A stretch of DNA of 64,000 bases from Micromonospora_G sp044901685 (GCF_044901685.1 NZ_JBJDPS010000009.1:124001-188000); one strand, 5' to 3'. Positions 1 to 9,098 are shown, counted from the first letter of the stretch. Numbers and translations are program-made. Notes: generated by a model not told the origin, from the letters alone.

Positions 1-3000
1 GGGTCGGCCGGCGGCGCGGCGGCGTTCGACGAGGGCGTCCAGGGCGGCGTTCGCGGCGCCGTACGCGGCCTGGCCCCGGCTGCCCCAGGTGCCGGAGATC
101 GACGAGAAGACCACGAACGCGTCGACGTCGCCGAGCAGCGCGTCCAGGTGCACGGCACCGTCGACCTTGCCGGAGATCACCCGGTGCAGGTGTTCCGCGT
201 CGGCGTCGAGCAGAGCCGCGTCCTCGCCGACGCCGGCCGCGTGCACGACCGCGTCGACCCGACCGATCGTCGCCAGCAGCGCCTCGGTCGCGGACCGGTC
301 GGCCAGGTCGCAGGCGTGGATTTCCGCGTTCGGCAGGTCGGCCAGCAGGTCGGCCGCGCCGGGCGCCGCCGCACCGCGCCGCGAGACGAGGACCAGCCGC
401 TCCGCCCCGTTCGCCGCCGCCCAGCGGGCGACCTCCGCGCCGAGTCCGCCGGTGCCGCCGGTGACGAGCACCGTCCCACGCGGCTGCCAGGTCCGGCCGG
501 AGACCGCCGGGGCCGGCGCCAGGCGTCGTACGAGTACGCCGCTGGCGCGTACCGCGATCTGGTCCTCGGCGCCGAGCGCCCCGGCGAGCACCGCCCCGGC
601 GCGGGCCACGGCCCGGCTGTCGACCACCTCGGGCAGGTCCAGCAGGCCGCCCCACAGCTCGGGATGCTCCAACCCGATCACCCGGCCCAGGCCCCAGAGG
701 GCCGCCTGGTCCACGTCGACCGTGCTGTCCGCCCGGCCGGTGACAACCGCGCCTCGGGTCACCAGCCACAGCGGTACGCGGCGTCCGGCCCGCACCAGCG
801 TGCGAACCAGCTCCACCGCGTCCGCCAGGGAAGACGGGGAGGCCACCAGACCGGCAAGATCCAGTTCCGTCGTCGCCGCCGCGTCGGTCACCGCGACGAC
901 CGACGCCCCCAGCGCCGACAGGGCGGCGCCGAGGCCGTGGAGGTCCTCGCCCACCACCGCCCAGGTGCCGGCGAGCCCGGTCTTCGCGGGGTCGGCCGCC
1001 GGCTGCCAGGTGACCCGGTACCGCCAGCCGTCGACCAGCGAACGGTCCCGGCCACGGGCCCGCCAGGAGGCGAGCGCCGGCAGTACGTCGGCGACGGCCG
1101 CGACGTCGACTCCGAGCTCCGCGGCGAGCGCGGGCAGGTCGGCGCGGTCGACCGCCGCCCAGAACCCGGCGTCGCCCGGGTCCGTGGCGCCCGCGTGGGC
1201 CGGCGCGCTCTCCAGCCAGAAGCGCTGACGCTGGAACGCGTACGTCGGCAGGTCCACCACGCGGGCCGGTGGGAACAGGGCCGGCCAGTTGACCGGCGCC
1301 CCGTGGACGTGCAGCGCGGCGAGCGCCGAGGTCGCGGTGGTGGCTTCGTCGCGGTCGCGGCGCAGCAGCGGTACGCAGACCGCCTCCGGGTCCGCCTGCC
1401 GGGCCAGCGCGGTCAGCACCGCGTCCGGCCCGAGTTCGACGTAGTTCGTGACGCCTTCGAGTGCGGCCAGCGCGTCGCCGAACCGGACCGGGCGGCGTAC
1501 CTGCTCGACCCAGTACTCGATGTCGCTCCACTGGCCCGGCTCGACCGGGCGGCCCGTCACCGTCGACACGATCGGCAGTTTCGGTTCGCGGAAGGTGAGG
1601 AAGCGCAGTACGCGACGGAACTCGGCGAGCATCGGCTCCATCAGCCGCGAGTGGAACGCGTGACTGGTCCGCAGCCGGGTGCTCTTCCAGCCCCGCTCGC
1701 CGGCCGCCAGCGCGACCCGCTCGATCTCGATCTCGGTCCCGGAGACCACCACCGCGTTCGGCCCGTTGACCACCGCGATGTCGACGTCCGGGAACGCCTC
1801 GTGCACCGCCGACTCGGCCGCCTGGATCGCGAGCATCGCGCCGCCGGCCGGCAGCGCCCCCATCAGCCGGCCGCGCGCGCCGACCAGGGCGGCGGCGTCG
1901 GCGAGCGACAGCACCCCAGCGGCGTACGCGGCGGCGATCTCGCCGACCGAGTGTCCGACCAGGACGTCCGGGGTGACTCCCCAGTGCCGGACGAGCGCGA
2001 GCAGGGCGACTTCCACCGCGAAGATGGCCGGTTGGGCGTACTCGGTCCGGTCGAGCAGTTCCTCGTCGACGAGGGCGTCCGTCAGCGGCCGGTCGAGTTG
2101 CAGGTCGAGGTACCAGGTGACCTCGTCGAAGGCGGCGGCGAAGACGGGTTGGGCGGCGTACAGGTCGCGGCCCATCGCCAGCCGCTGTGCGCCCTGGCCG
2201 GTGAAGAGGAAGGCGGTCCGGCCCCGGCTCAGCTCGCCCGTGACGACGTGCGAGGACGGGTCCCCGGCGGCGAGCGCGGCGAGTCCCCGGGTGAGCTGCT
2301 GACGGTCCGCTCCGAGGACGACGGCCCGGTGGGCGAAGTGCGTACGCGTGGTCGCCAGTGAGAGACCCAGGTCGGCCGGGTCGGTCTCCGGCTGCTCCAG
2401 CGTGGTCAGCAGGTTCGCCGCCTGATCGGCGAGCGCCGCCGGCGTACGTCCGGAGACCGGCAGCGCGTGGACCGGGGTGACCGGCGCGGTGGGCTGCGGT
2501 TGCGCGGCGCTCGGCGTGGGTGGCGCCTCGAGGATGAGGTGTGCGTTGGTGCCGCTCATGCCGAACGAGGAGACCGCCGCCCGGCGCGGTCGGCCGGTCT
2601 CGGGCCAGGGCTGGGCCTCGGTGAGCAGCCGTACGCTTCCCGCACTCCAGTCGACGTGCGGGGTCGGCTGGTCCACGTGCAGGGTCTTGGGCAGCACCCC
2701 GTGCCGGAGCGACTGCACCATCTTGATCACGCCGCCCACCCCGGCCGCGGCCTGGGCGTGACCGATGTTCGACTTGAGCGAGCCGAGCCAGAGCGGGGCG
2801 CCGTCGCGGTCGCGCCCGTACGTGGCCAGCAGCGCCTGTGCCTCGATCGGGTCGCCGAGGGTCGTACCGGTGCCGTGTGCCTCGACCGCGTCGACGTCGG
2901 TCGCCTCCAGCCGCGCGTTGGCCAGGGCCTGCCGGATCACCCGCTGCTGCGCCGGGCCGTTCGGCGCGGTCAGTCCGTTGGAGGCGCCGTCCTGGTTGAC

Positions 3001-4194
3001 CGCGGAGCCACGGATCACCGCGAGGATCGGCCGGCCGGCGGCCTGCGCCGAGGAGAGCCGTTCGACCAGGAGCATGCCGACGCCCTCGGCCCAGGCGGTG
3101 CCGTCGGCCGAGGCGGCGAACGGCTTGCACCGGCCGTCGGCGGCGAGTCCACGCTGTCGGGAGAACGCCACGAACGACGCGGGGCTGGCCATCACCGCGA
3201 CGCCGCCGGCCAGTGCCATCGTGCACTCGCCCTGGCGCAGTGCCTGAGCGGCCAGGTGCAGTGCGACCAGCGACGACGAGCAGGCCGTGTCGACGGTGAG
3301 CGCCGGGCCCTGCAGTCCCAGCGCGTACGAGACCCGGCCGGAGGCGACACTCGCGGCGTTGCCGGTGACCAGGTAGCCCTCCAGACCGTCGGCGGCGTCC
3401 TGTAGCCGGGGTCCGTACTCCTGGGTCTCGCTGCCGACGAAGACACCGACCCGTTGCCCGCGCAGCGACTCCGGCAGGATGCCGGCCCGTTCCAGCGCCT
3501 CCCAGGAGGTTTCGAGCACCAGGCGCTGTTGGGCGTCCATGGCCAGCGCCTCGCGCGGGTTGATCCCGAAGAAGTCGGCGTCGAACTCCGCCGCGTCGTA
3601 GAGGAAGCCGCCCTGCCGGGTGTAGCTGGTACCCGGCTGGTCCGGGTCGGCGGAGTAGAGCGCGTCGAGGTCCCAGCCCCGGTCGTCCGGGAACTCGCCG
3701 ATCGCGTCGACCTCGGACTCCACCAGGCGCCACAGGGCTTCGGAGGACCGTACGCCGCCGGGGAACCGGCAGGCCATGCCGACGATCGCGATCGGCTCGT
3801 CGGCATGGCCGGCGGCGGCCTCGACCTCGACCCGCTCCGGGGCGAGGCCGAGCAGTTCGGCGTAGAGGTGCCGGGCGAGCGCGGCGGGTGTCGGATAGTC
3901 GAACGCCAGCGTGACCGGGAGCGCCAGCCCGGTCGCGGCGGTCAGCCGGCTGTGCAGTTCCACCGCGGTGAGCGAGTCGAACCCGGTCTCGAAGAACGTG
4001 CCGTCGGCCGTGATCGGCTCATTCGCGGGTCGGCGCAGCGCGGCCGCGGCGAGCCCGGTCACCAGGTCGGTGAGCATCCGTTGTGCTTCCGGCGTCGGCA
4101 GGTCGGCCAGCCGCCCCCGTAGCTCGGATCCCGCCTCGACGCCTCCGTCGCCAACCGGCGTGGGTGCCTCGAAATCCCCGGACGAACTCATCAT
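1..4194 (-). CDS. Type I modular polyketide synthase, ACP-KS-AT-KR, 3' end beyond window
   Basis: Loads and extends a polyketide chain. The first 1398 codons are visible and stay open to the left edge. An acyl carrier domain comes first (about residues 25-115, GFDSL with phosphopantetheine Ser74). It is followed by a ketosynthase (about 135-560; DTACSSS with Cys305, EAHGTGT, NIGHAQ), an acyltransferase (about 680-980; GHSVGE with Ser749, HAFHS at about 845, the malonyl-type signature) and a ketoreductase (GTGGLG, then YGAAN with Tyr1378). There is no dehydratase between AT and KR. The start is ATG 4194 (a second ATG is at 4191). No N-terminal docking coil precedes the ACP, which fits a chain-initiating protein whose ACP is charged by the discrete acyltransferase at 9099-10007. 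The reductase keeps the A-type Trp before its Tyr but has GED where B-types have LDD. A shared cluster promoter lies at 4248-4295. Confidence 0.95.
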   Translation of the reverse strand, partial: MMSSSGDFEAPTPVGDGGVEAGSELRGRLADLPTPEAQRMLTDLVTGLAAAALRRPANEPITADGTFFETGFDSLTAVELHSRLTAATGLALPVTLAFDYPTPAALARHLYAELLGLAPERVEVEAAAGHADEPIAIVGMACRFPGGVRSSEALWRLVESEVDAIGEFPDDRGWDLDALYSADPDQPGTSYTRQGGFLYDAAEFDADFFGINPREALAMDAQQRLVLETSWEALERAGILPESLRGQRVGVFVGSETQEYGPRLQDAADGLEGYLVTGNAASVASGRVSYALGLQGPALTVDTACSSSLVALHLAAQALRQGECTMALAGGVAVMASPASFVAFSRQRGLAADGRCKPFAASADGTAWAEGVGMLLVERLSSAQAAGRPILAVIRGSAVNQDGASNGLTAPNGPAQQRVIRQALANARLEATDVDAVEAHGTGTTLGDPIEAQALLATYGRDRDGAPLWLGSLKSNIGHAQAAAGVGGVIKMVQSLRHGVLPKTLHVDQPTPHVDWSAGSVRLLTEAQPWPETGRPRRAAVSSFGMSGTNAHLILEAPPTPSAAQPQPTAPVTPVHALPVSGRTPAALADQAANLLTTLEQPETDPADLGLSLATTRTHFAHRAVVLGADRQQLTRGLAALAAGDPSSHVVTGELSRGRTAFLFTGQGAQRLAMGRDLYAAQPVFAAAFDEVTWYLDLQLDRPLTDALVDEELLDRTEYAQPAIFAVEVALLALVRHWGVTPDVLVGHSVGEIAAAYAAGVLSLADAAALVGARGRLMGALPAGGAMLAIQAAESAVHEAFPDVDIAVVNGPNAVVVSGTEIEIERVALAAGERGWKSTRLRTSHAFHSRLMEPMLAEFRRVLRFLTFREPKLPIVSTVTGRPVEPGQWSDIEYWVEQVRRPVRFGDALAALEGVTNYVELGPDAVLTALARQADPEAVCVPLLRRDRDEATTATSALAALHVHGAPVNWPALFPPARVVDLPTYAFQRQRFWLESAPAHAGATDPGDAGFWAAVDRADLPALAAELGVDVAAVADVLPALASWRARGRDRSLVDGWRYRVTWQPAADPAKTGLAGTWAVVGEDLHGLGAALSALGASVVAVTDAAATTELDLAGLVASPSSLADAVELVRTLVRAGRRVPLWLVTRGAVVTGRADSTVDVDQAALWGLGRVIGLEHPELWGGLLDLPEVVDSRAVARAGAVLAGALGAEDQIAVRASGVLVRRLAPAPAVSGRTWQPRGTVLVTGGTGGLGAEVARWAAANGAERLVLVSRRGAAAPGAADLLADLPNAEIHACDLADRSATEALLATIGRVDAVVHAAGVGEDAALLDADAEHLHRVISGKVDGAVHLDALLGDVDAFVVFSSISGTWGSRGQAAYGAANAALDALVERRRAAGRP

Positions 4195-4247
4195 TTCGCG
4201 CCCACCATTCGGCGAAAAGAACAGCGAATAGCCCAAACTATTCGGCG

Positions 4248-4295
4248 AGGCTATCCAGGTGGGCCTTTTGCGACATCCCCTACCGCACCCCTAGC
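4248..4295 (-). promoter_or_regulatory. Cluster promoter A: paired GGGG sites plus -10 for the PKS gene
   Basis: Read on the minus strand, two GGGG cores (complement of 4288-4291 and 4277-4280) lie 11 bp apart, each preceded by TA. A TAGCCT -10 box (4248-4253) follows the proximal core after 23 bp. The start codon is 54 bp past the box. The same layout occurs at 12657-12704, 16784-16827 and, on the other strand, 6407-6459. The repeated spacing is seen directly; binding by the LAL activator is inferred. Confidence 0.7.
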
Positions 4296-4309
4296 AGCAC
4301 AATGGCTGA

Positions 4310-5857
4310 TCAGGCAGTGTGGCGTGTCCCCGGCAGCGCCGGGGCGATTTCCCCGGCGGACTCGGAGCGCATTTCCGGGATCGGTTCGAGAAATCCGTCG
4401 AGCATTCCGGGGGTCGCCGCGCGGACCAGCGCGAGGCCGTCGGTGAGGGCCACGTCACGGATCTTGTAGCCGCCCTGACCGGCGGCGACCACGGCGACGA
4501 GGGTGGCCAGACCGGCTCGACGCTGGGCCGCGGTCTGGTTCACGCTCCAGGCGAGGATCCCCGACCGGTCGAGCAGGACGGTACGTCGGGCGTACGTGCC
4601 GTAGCGGGTGACCAGGTATCGGCCGAGCAGACCGGAGCCGAGGCTGCGGTACGCGTCGACGGCTGCGGCGAGGGCCACCGGCAGCAGCACGAGGCCCAGC
4701 GCCCAGGCGACGTGCAGGAGCACGTCGGTGACGAGCAGGCCGAGCAGCACCAGGGGTGCCTCCACCAGGGCGACCGCCGACAGGGCCCAGACGATCCGGC
4801 GCCGCAGTGCCGCCCGGGGGGCGGGTGCCAGCCGCAGACCGGCGAGGAGGTCCGGGTCCTCGCCGAGGACGGTGGCGGCCATCCGCTCCGCCTCCGCCCG
4901 CGCGGCGGGCGGCAGCAGCGCGCTCTTGGTCGACGTCGACCCGTCGTCGGCGCTGCCGAGCCCGGTGGCGATCGCGTTGAGCCGACCACCCCGGGCCCAG
5001 CGCAACGGGACCGGTTCGGCGATCTGGACACCACGCAGCCGGTGCCGTTCGAGCCAGACGGACCGGGTGCTGAGCAGCCCCCGGCGCAACCGGAGTGCGT
5101 CGTCGCCGACCGTCTCCAACCGGTAGTCCCACCAGGTCTCGACGAACGTCACCAGCGAGGTGAGCGCGCCGAGCAGGACGACGGTGAGGATCGGTACGGC
5201 GATCGCGGCCCAGAGCGGCAGGGTGGTCAACGCGAACCAGGTCGCGCGGAGGATCCCGACCTCGGCCGGGTTGATCCGCAGCGAGTCGAGGAGCCGGGCG
5301 AACCCGCCGACGACAAAGCCGACCCCGGCCACGCCCCAGACGGTCAGCGGCGCATAGCGCAGCCAGCGCCAGCGCAGGACGGCCAGGGCGTCGTCCGAGG
5401 CGGCCTCGCCCGATGCCAACTGCCGCCGCAGTTGCTCGGCGTGCTGGTGCGCGACCCCGTCGAGGGTGAGCTGCCGATTCTCCGCTTCCACGTGCGCGCC
5501 GGCACTGATCCGTACGGCCCGCAGTCCCAACACCCGGTGCAGCGGGCTCGCCGTGACGTCGACGCTGCGGATCCGGTCGCGGGGTACGGCGCGGTGGCGC
5601 CGGAAGAGGGCGCCGGTCCGCAACTCGACCCGGTCGTCGGTGATCCGGAAGCGGGTGGTCAGCAGCCGGACGGCGAACGCCGCCGCGACGATGACGAAGG
5701 TGAGCCCGATGGAGCCGAGGGTGATCACGGCGGCCAGGTCGAGGTCACCGCCGGTGAGCAGCAGGGTCAGCAGGGTCGAGCCCAGCGGTGGGACCAGCCA
5801 GGTGAGGCTGGTCGCGAGCATCCGAGGCTCCAGCCGCCGCCAGTCCGTGGTGGTCAC
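4310..5857 (-). CDS. YdbT-like membrane protein with bacterial PH domains
   Basis: A 515-residue integral membrane protein of the bPH2/YdbT type. It has several hydrophobic helices at the N-terminus (TSLTWLVPPLGSTLLTLLL and the following stretch), in the middle and near residues 390-430. These alternate with soluble segments of the bPH2 type, for example RFRITDDRVELRTGALF, RDRIRSVDV and HRLRGVQIAEPV. The GTG start at 5857 overlaps the stop of the upstream partner in a GTGA overlap, so the two are translationally coupled. In Bacillus the ydbS-ydbT pair is linked to resistance against membrane-active antimicrobials; a self-protection role beside this PKS is inference. The cluster promoter for the PKS begins only a few bases after its stop. 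Confidence 0.85.
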   Translation of the reverse strand: MTTTDWRRLEPRMLATSLTWLVPPLGSTLLTLLLTGGDLDLAAVITLGSIGLTFVIVAAAFAVRLLTTRFRITDDRVELRTGALFRRHRAVPRDRIRSVDVTASPLHRVLGLRAVRISAGAHVEAENRQLTLDGVAHQHAEQLRRQLASGEAASDDALAVLRWRWLRYAPLTVWGVAGVGFVVGGFARLLDSLRINPAEVGILRATWFALTTLPLWAAIAVPILTVVLLGALTSLVTFVETWWDYRLETVGDDALRLRRGLLSTRSVWLERHRLRGVQIAEPVPLRWARGGRLNAIATGLGSADDGSTSTKSALLPPAARAEAERMAATVLGEDPDLLAGLRLAPAPRAALRRRIVWALSAVALVEAPLVLLGLLVTDVLLHVAWALGLVLLPVALAAAVDAYRSLGSGLLGRYLVTRYGTYARRTVLLDRSGILAWSVNQTAAQRRAGLATLVAVVAAGQGGYKIRDVALTDGLALVRAATPGMLDGFLEPIPEMRSESAGEIAPALPGTRHTA

Positions 5858-6375
5858 TGGCCGTCCCCGGGCGCGGCCTGGGCCCGGGCCGCGAGGGACT
5901 CGGCCAGGTCGTTCGCGAGGTGCCGGTCCAGGCCCTGGATCCGGACCGGGCCGGCCGCCGACGCGGTGGTCACCACCAGCCCGGCCAGCCGGAACAGCCG
6001 CTGGAGCGGTCCGCTGGCGACGTCGACGGTCTGGATCCGGGCCATCGGCGCGATCCGTGACCGTTGCCAGAACCAGCCGGACAGCGCGTGGACCGCGTCG
6101 TCGGTCGCCTCCCAGCGGTGCACCCGGTACCGCCAGGCGGGCATCACCAGCACGTACCCGAGGCCGGCGGCGGCCACGACGCCGAGGCTGAGCCCGAGCC
6201 AGGTACGGGCCGGGGCGATCAACGCGGTCAGCAACGCCAGCACCGCGACCGGGGGCAGTACGACGACGACCGCCTGGATGGTCCACCAGGCGAGGGCGCG
6301 GCGTTCGAGCCGGTGACGGGGAGGCCGAAGTCGCAGTGGTTCACGGCTGGACACGGCAACAGCATAGGGGTCCAC
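5854..6375 (-). CDS. YdbS-like PH-domain membrane protein
   Basis: A 173-residue protein with two adjacent transmembrane helices (about residues 27-75, containing ALAWWTIQAVVVVLPPV and LGLSLGVVAAAGLGYVLV), followed by one bPH2 domain with the usual WRYRVHRWEATDDAVHALSG and RIAPMARIQTVDV blocks. Family length and layout match YdbS. It is the first gene of a two-gene operon with the YdbT-like protein, sharing four bases with it. It is transcribed away from the amidase gene at 6509, so 6376-6508 is a divergent promoter region. The molecular function of this family is not well defined; the membrane location is clear from the sequence. Confidence 0.85.
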   Translation of the reverse strand: MDPYAVAVSSREPLRLRPPRHRLERRALAWWTIQAVVVVLPPVAVLALLTALIAPARTWLGLSLGVVAAAGLGYVLVMPAWRYRVHRWEATDDAVHALSGWFWQRSRIAPMARIQTVDVASGPLQRLFRLAGLVVTTASAAGPVRIQGLDRHLANDLAESLAARAQAAPGDGQ

Positions 6376-6406
6376 ACATTCACTGAAATACGCGTACGCG
6401 AAGCAC

Positions 6407-6459
6407 AGGGGTATCCGAGTCGACTAGGGGTTGTCGCTGTCCAGACCTGCCGGTAGCAA
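6407..6459 (+). promoter_or_regulatory. Cluster promoter D for the amidase-monooxygenase operon
   Basis: The plus strand has AGGGGT at 6407-6412 and again at 6426-6431. The second core is followed after exactly 23 bp by TAGCAA (6454-6459), reproducing the spacing of the three minus-strand cluster promoters. The two half-sites are 19 bp apart instead of 11. The predicted transcript starts near 6466, which rules out a start codon at 6431 and supports GTG 6509. Confidence 0.6.
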
Positions 6460-6508
6460 TCTCTCCGGCACGTCAGAACGCCTGCTCGAATTGCGAGGCG
6501 AACGATCG

Positions 6509-7336
6509 GTGAATGCTTCGGAAACAGCGGTTGTGACGCGGGTCGCGTGTTGGCAGCCCGAATGGGTCACCAGCCGCTCGCATCGCGACGAATTCCTCGA
6601 CCGGCTGGCCCGGATCGCGGCCGGCGCGGCGGACGGCGGCGCGACACTGCTGATCACGCCGGAGATGTCCGCGACCGGATACCACCTGGGTCGGACCCGC
6701 ACCGCCGAACTGGCGGAGCCGGCCGACGGGGCCCTGGCCGACGGCGTACGGGCGATCGCCGAGCGCACCGGCGTGGCGATCGTGTACGGCTGGCCCGAGT
6801 CGACCGGCGAGGGCATCTACAACAGCGTCCAGCTCGTCGACGCCGACGGCACGGTGGCGGCCCGGTACCGCAAGACCCACCTCTACGGCCAGGTCGACCG
6901 GTCGGTGTTCGTCCCCGGCGAGCAGTTGGTGGTCCAGGCGAGGATCGGCTCGCTCACCGTCGGCCTGGTCGTCTGCTACGACGTCGAGTTCCCCGAGACC
7001 GTACGGGCGCACGCCCTGGCCGGCACCGACCTGCTGGTGGTCCCGACCGCGCTGGTCCGCCCCTGGGAGATCGTCGCCCGGACGCTGCTGCCGGCGCGTG
7101 CCTTCGAGAGCCAACTCTTCGTCGCCTACGTCAACTGGTACAGCTCCGGGCCGGAGGGCTACTGCGGGCTGAGCGCGGTTGCCGGCCCGGACGGGCGGCG
7201 CCGCGCCGACGCGGCCGGGATCGTCGGCGAGACCCTCCTCTTCGCCGACCTGGACCACGCCGCGCTGGAGACCGCCCGGCTGGCCACGACCTACCTGCTC
7301 GACCGGCGCCCCGACCTGTACGGCGCGGCGCGGTGA
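6509..7336 (+). CDS. Carbon-nitrogen hydrolase, probable 4-guanidinobutyramide amidase
   Basis: A nitrilase-superfamily amidase of 275 residues. The catalytic Glu-Lys-Cys triad is visible in TPEM, RKTHLYG and VVCYDVEFPE. In the pathway proposed here it hydrolyses 4-guanidinobutyramide, the product of arginine monooxygenation, to 4-guanidinobutanoate and ammonia. The frame stays open upstream to a TTG at 6431, but that start lies before the predicted transcript start. GTG 6509 has GAGG ten bases upstream and gives a family-like N-terminus (VTRVACWQPEW). Its stop overlaps the GTG of the monooxygenase (GTGA), so the two enzymes are made together. Substrate assignment rests on this neighbour and on the ligase, acyltransferase and amidinohydrolase opposite. 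Confidence 0.88.
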   Translation: MNASETAVVTRVACWQPEWVTSRSHRDEFLDRLARIAAGAADGGATLLITPEMSATGYHLGRTRTAELAEPADGALADGVRAIAERTGVAIVYGWPESTGEGIYNSVQLVDADGTVAARYRKTHLYGQVDRSVFVPGEQLVVQARIGSLTVGLVVCYDVEFPETVRAHALAGTDLLVVPTALVRPWEIVARTLLPARAFESQLFVAYVNWYSSGPEGYCGLSAVAGPDGRRRADAAGIVGETLLFADLDHAALETARLATTYLLDRRPDLYGAAR

Positions 7337-9039
7337 GCATCGTGAACGTCGCGGTGCCCTCGATCCAACGGGCACTGACCACGCTCGCGCCGGCCCTCTC
7401 CGCGCCGCCGGTCACCATGTTCGGCCCCGACTTCCCGTTCGGCTACGACCGCTGGCTGACCCACACCGACGGGCTGGGCTCGGTCCCCGCCGAGCGGCTC
7501 GGTACGCCGGTCGCGGTGGTCGGCGGTGGGATCGCCGGACTGGTCGCGGCGTACGAGCTGATGCGCCTGGGGCTGCGCCCGGTGGTGTTCGAGGCCGAGC
7601 AGCTCGGCGGGCGGATGCGTACCGCGACCTTCCCGGGGTATCCCGGTAGCGTCGCCGAGCTGGGCGCGATGCGCTTCCCACCGTCGGCCACCACCCTGTT
7701 CCACTACGTCGACCTGGTGGGGCTCGAGACCCGGCCGTTCCCGAACCCGTTGGCCCCGGCGACCCCACACACGGTCGTCGACGTCAACGGCGTCCAGCAC
7801 TCCGCCCGGATGACCGACGACCTGCCGGCGGTGTACCAGGAGGTCTACGACGCCTGGAACAAGGCCCTGGAGGAGGGCGCCGACTTCGCCGCGATGGACG
7901 CCGCGATCCGCCACCGGGACACCGCTACCGTCAAGGCGCTCTGGAACCGGCTCGTGCCGCTCCTGGACGACCAGTCCTTCTACGGTTTCCTGGCGTCATC
8001 GCCGAACTTCGCCTCGTTCCGGCACCGGGAGATCTTCGGTCAGGTCGGCTTCGGCTCCGGCGGCTGGGACACCGACTTCCCCAACTCGGTGCTGGAGATC
8101 CTCCGGGTGGTGTACACCGGGGCCGACGACCGGCACCGGCTGTTGGCCGGTGGAGCCCAGCAGCTTCCGCTGCGGCTGTGGCGGCACGCACCGGACCGCC
8201 TGGCGTACTGGCCGGCCGGCACCTCGTTGGAGTCCCTGCACGTTGACGGCCCGGGGCCGGCGGTCACCCGTATCTCCCGGGCCGGCGGGCGGATCCGGGT
8301 GGAGACCGCGCGGGGGGCCGACGACTTCGCCACGGCGGTGCTCACCCCGCAGGTACGGTTGCTGCTCTCCCGGATCGAGACCGACGAGGATTTGTTCCCG
8401 GTCGACGTCTGGAGCGCGGTCGAACGCACCCACTACATGGGCGGCTCGAAGTTGTTCGCGCTGGTCGACCAGCCCTTCTGGGGAGAGGTCGACCAGCGCA
8501 CCGGCCGCCCGGTGATGGGCATGACGCTCACCGACCGCTCGCCACGGGGCGTCTACCTGTTCGACGAGGGCCCGGACGCGCCGGGCGTGATGTGCCTGTC
8601 GTACACCTGGAACGACGACTCGTTGAAGGTGGCCGCGCTGCCGGCCGCCGAACGGCTGACCGTCATGCTCCGTCATCTGCGTCGGATCTATCCGGACGTG
8701 GACGTCCAGCGTCGGATCGTCGCCCCGCCGATCGCCGTGACCTGGGAGAACGAGCCGCACTTCATGGGCGCGTTCAAGGGCAACCTGCCCGGCCACTACC
8801 GCTACCAACGGCGCCTGTTCACCCATTTCATGCAGGACGCCCTGCCCGTACACCAGCGGGGGATATTCCTCGCCGGCGACGACGTGTCGTGGACCGGTGG
8901 GTTCGCCGAGGGGGCGGTGACCACCGCGCTGAACGCCGTCTGGGGAGTCCTGCACCACCTCGGCGGTCGCACCCCCGAGGCCAACCCCGGTCCCGGGGAC
9001 GTCTTCGCCTCCATCGCGCCGATCGAACTGCCCTACTGA
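7333..9039 (+). CDS. Flavin amine oxidase family, probable L-arginine 2-monooxygenase
   Basis: A 568-residue FAD enzyme of the amine oxidase/tryptophan 2-monooxygenase group. The dinucleotide-binding motif VVGGGIAGLVAAYEL is near residue 60, followed by VVFEAEQLGGRMRT, and a C-terminal FAD contact is FLAGDDVSWTGGFAEGA. In related clusters this enzyme oxidatively decarboxylates L-arginine to 4-guanidinobutyramide. The start is GTG 7333, overlapping the amidase stop by four bases. The gene ends at a strong hairpin (9065-9092) shared with the convergent acyltransferase. Family membership is clear; arginine as substrate is inferred from the full set of starter genes. Lysine or tryptophan monooxygenases look similar. 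Confidence 0.87.
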   Translation: MSIVNVAVPSIQRALTTLAPALSAPPVTMFGPDFPFGYDRWLTHTDGLGSVPAERLGTPVAVVGGGIAGLVAAYELMRLGLRPVVFEAEQLGGRMRTATFPGYPGSVAELGAMRFPPSATTLFHYVDLVGLETRPFPNPLAPATPHTVVDVNGVQHSARMTDDLPAVYQEVYDAWNKALEEGADFAAMDAAIRHRDTATVKALWNRLVPLLDDQSFYGFLASSPNFASFRHREIFGQVGFGSGGWDTDFPNSVLEILRVVYTGADDRHRLLAGGAQQLPLRLWRHAPDRLAYWPAGTSLESLHVDGPGPAVTRISRAGGRIRVETARGADDFATAVLTPQVRLLLSRIETDEDLFPVDVWSAVERTHYMGGSKLFALVDQPFWGEVDQRTGRPVMGMTLTDRSPRGVYLFDEGPDAPGVMCLSYTWNDDSLKVAALPAAERLTVMLRHLRRIYPDVDVQRRIVAPPIAVTWENEPHFMGAFKGNLPGHYRYQRRLFTHFMQDALPVHQRGIFLAGDDVSWTGGFAEGAVTTALNAVWGVLHHLGGRTPEANPGPGDVFASIAPIELPY

Positions 9040-9064
9040 GCCACCGTCCGGCCGGGAACCGGTC

Positions 9065-9092
9065 GGCCCGGCGGTGAACGCCCCGCCGGGCC
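9065..9092. terminator. Bidirectional hairpin terminator between convergent genes
   Basis: Perfect 10-bp arms at 9065-9074 and 9083-9092 with an 8-base loop, between the stops of the monooxygenase (plus) and the acyltransferase (minus). There is no T-tract, as is common in actinomycetes. Confidence 0.75.
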
Positions 9093-9098
9093 GCCCCG

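Noticed and set aside
148..2361. Long open frame on the strand opposite the PKS
   Set aside because: It is an Arg/Gly/Pro-rich shadow of the PKS caused by high GC; the minus frame carries all catalytic motifs.
4319..6316. Long plus-strand frame opposite the PH-domain genes
   Set aside because: Low-complexity translation rich in Gln, Gly and Pro; the minus-strand genes have clear membrane and PH motifs.
6431..6508. N-terminal extension of the amidase from TTG 6431
   Set aside because: It would begin before the predicted transcript start and has no ribosome site; GTG 6509 fits the family.
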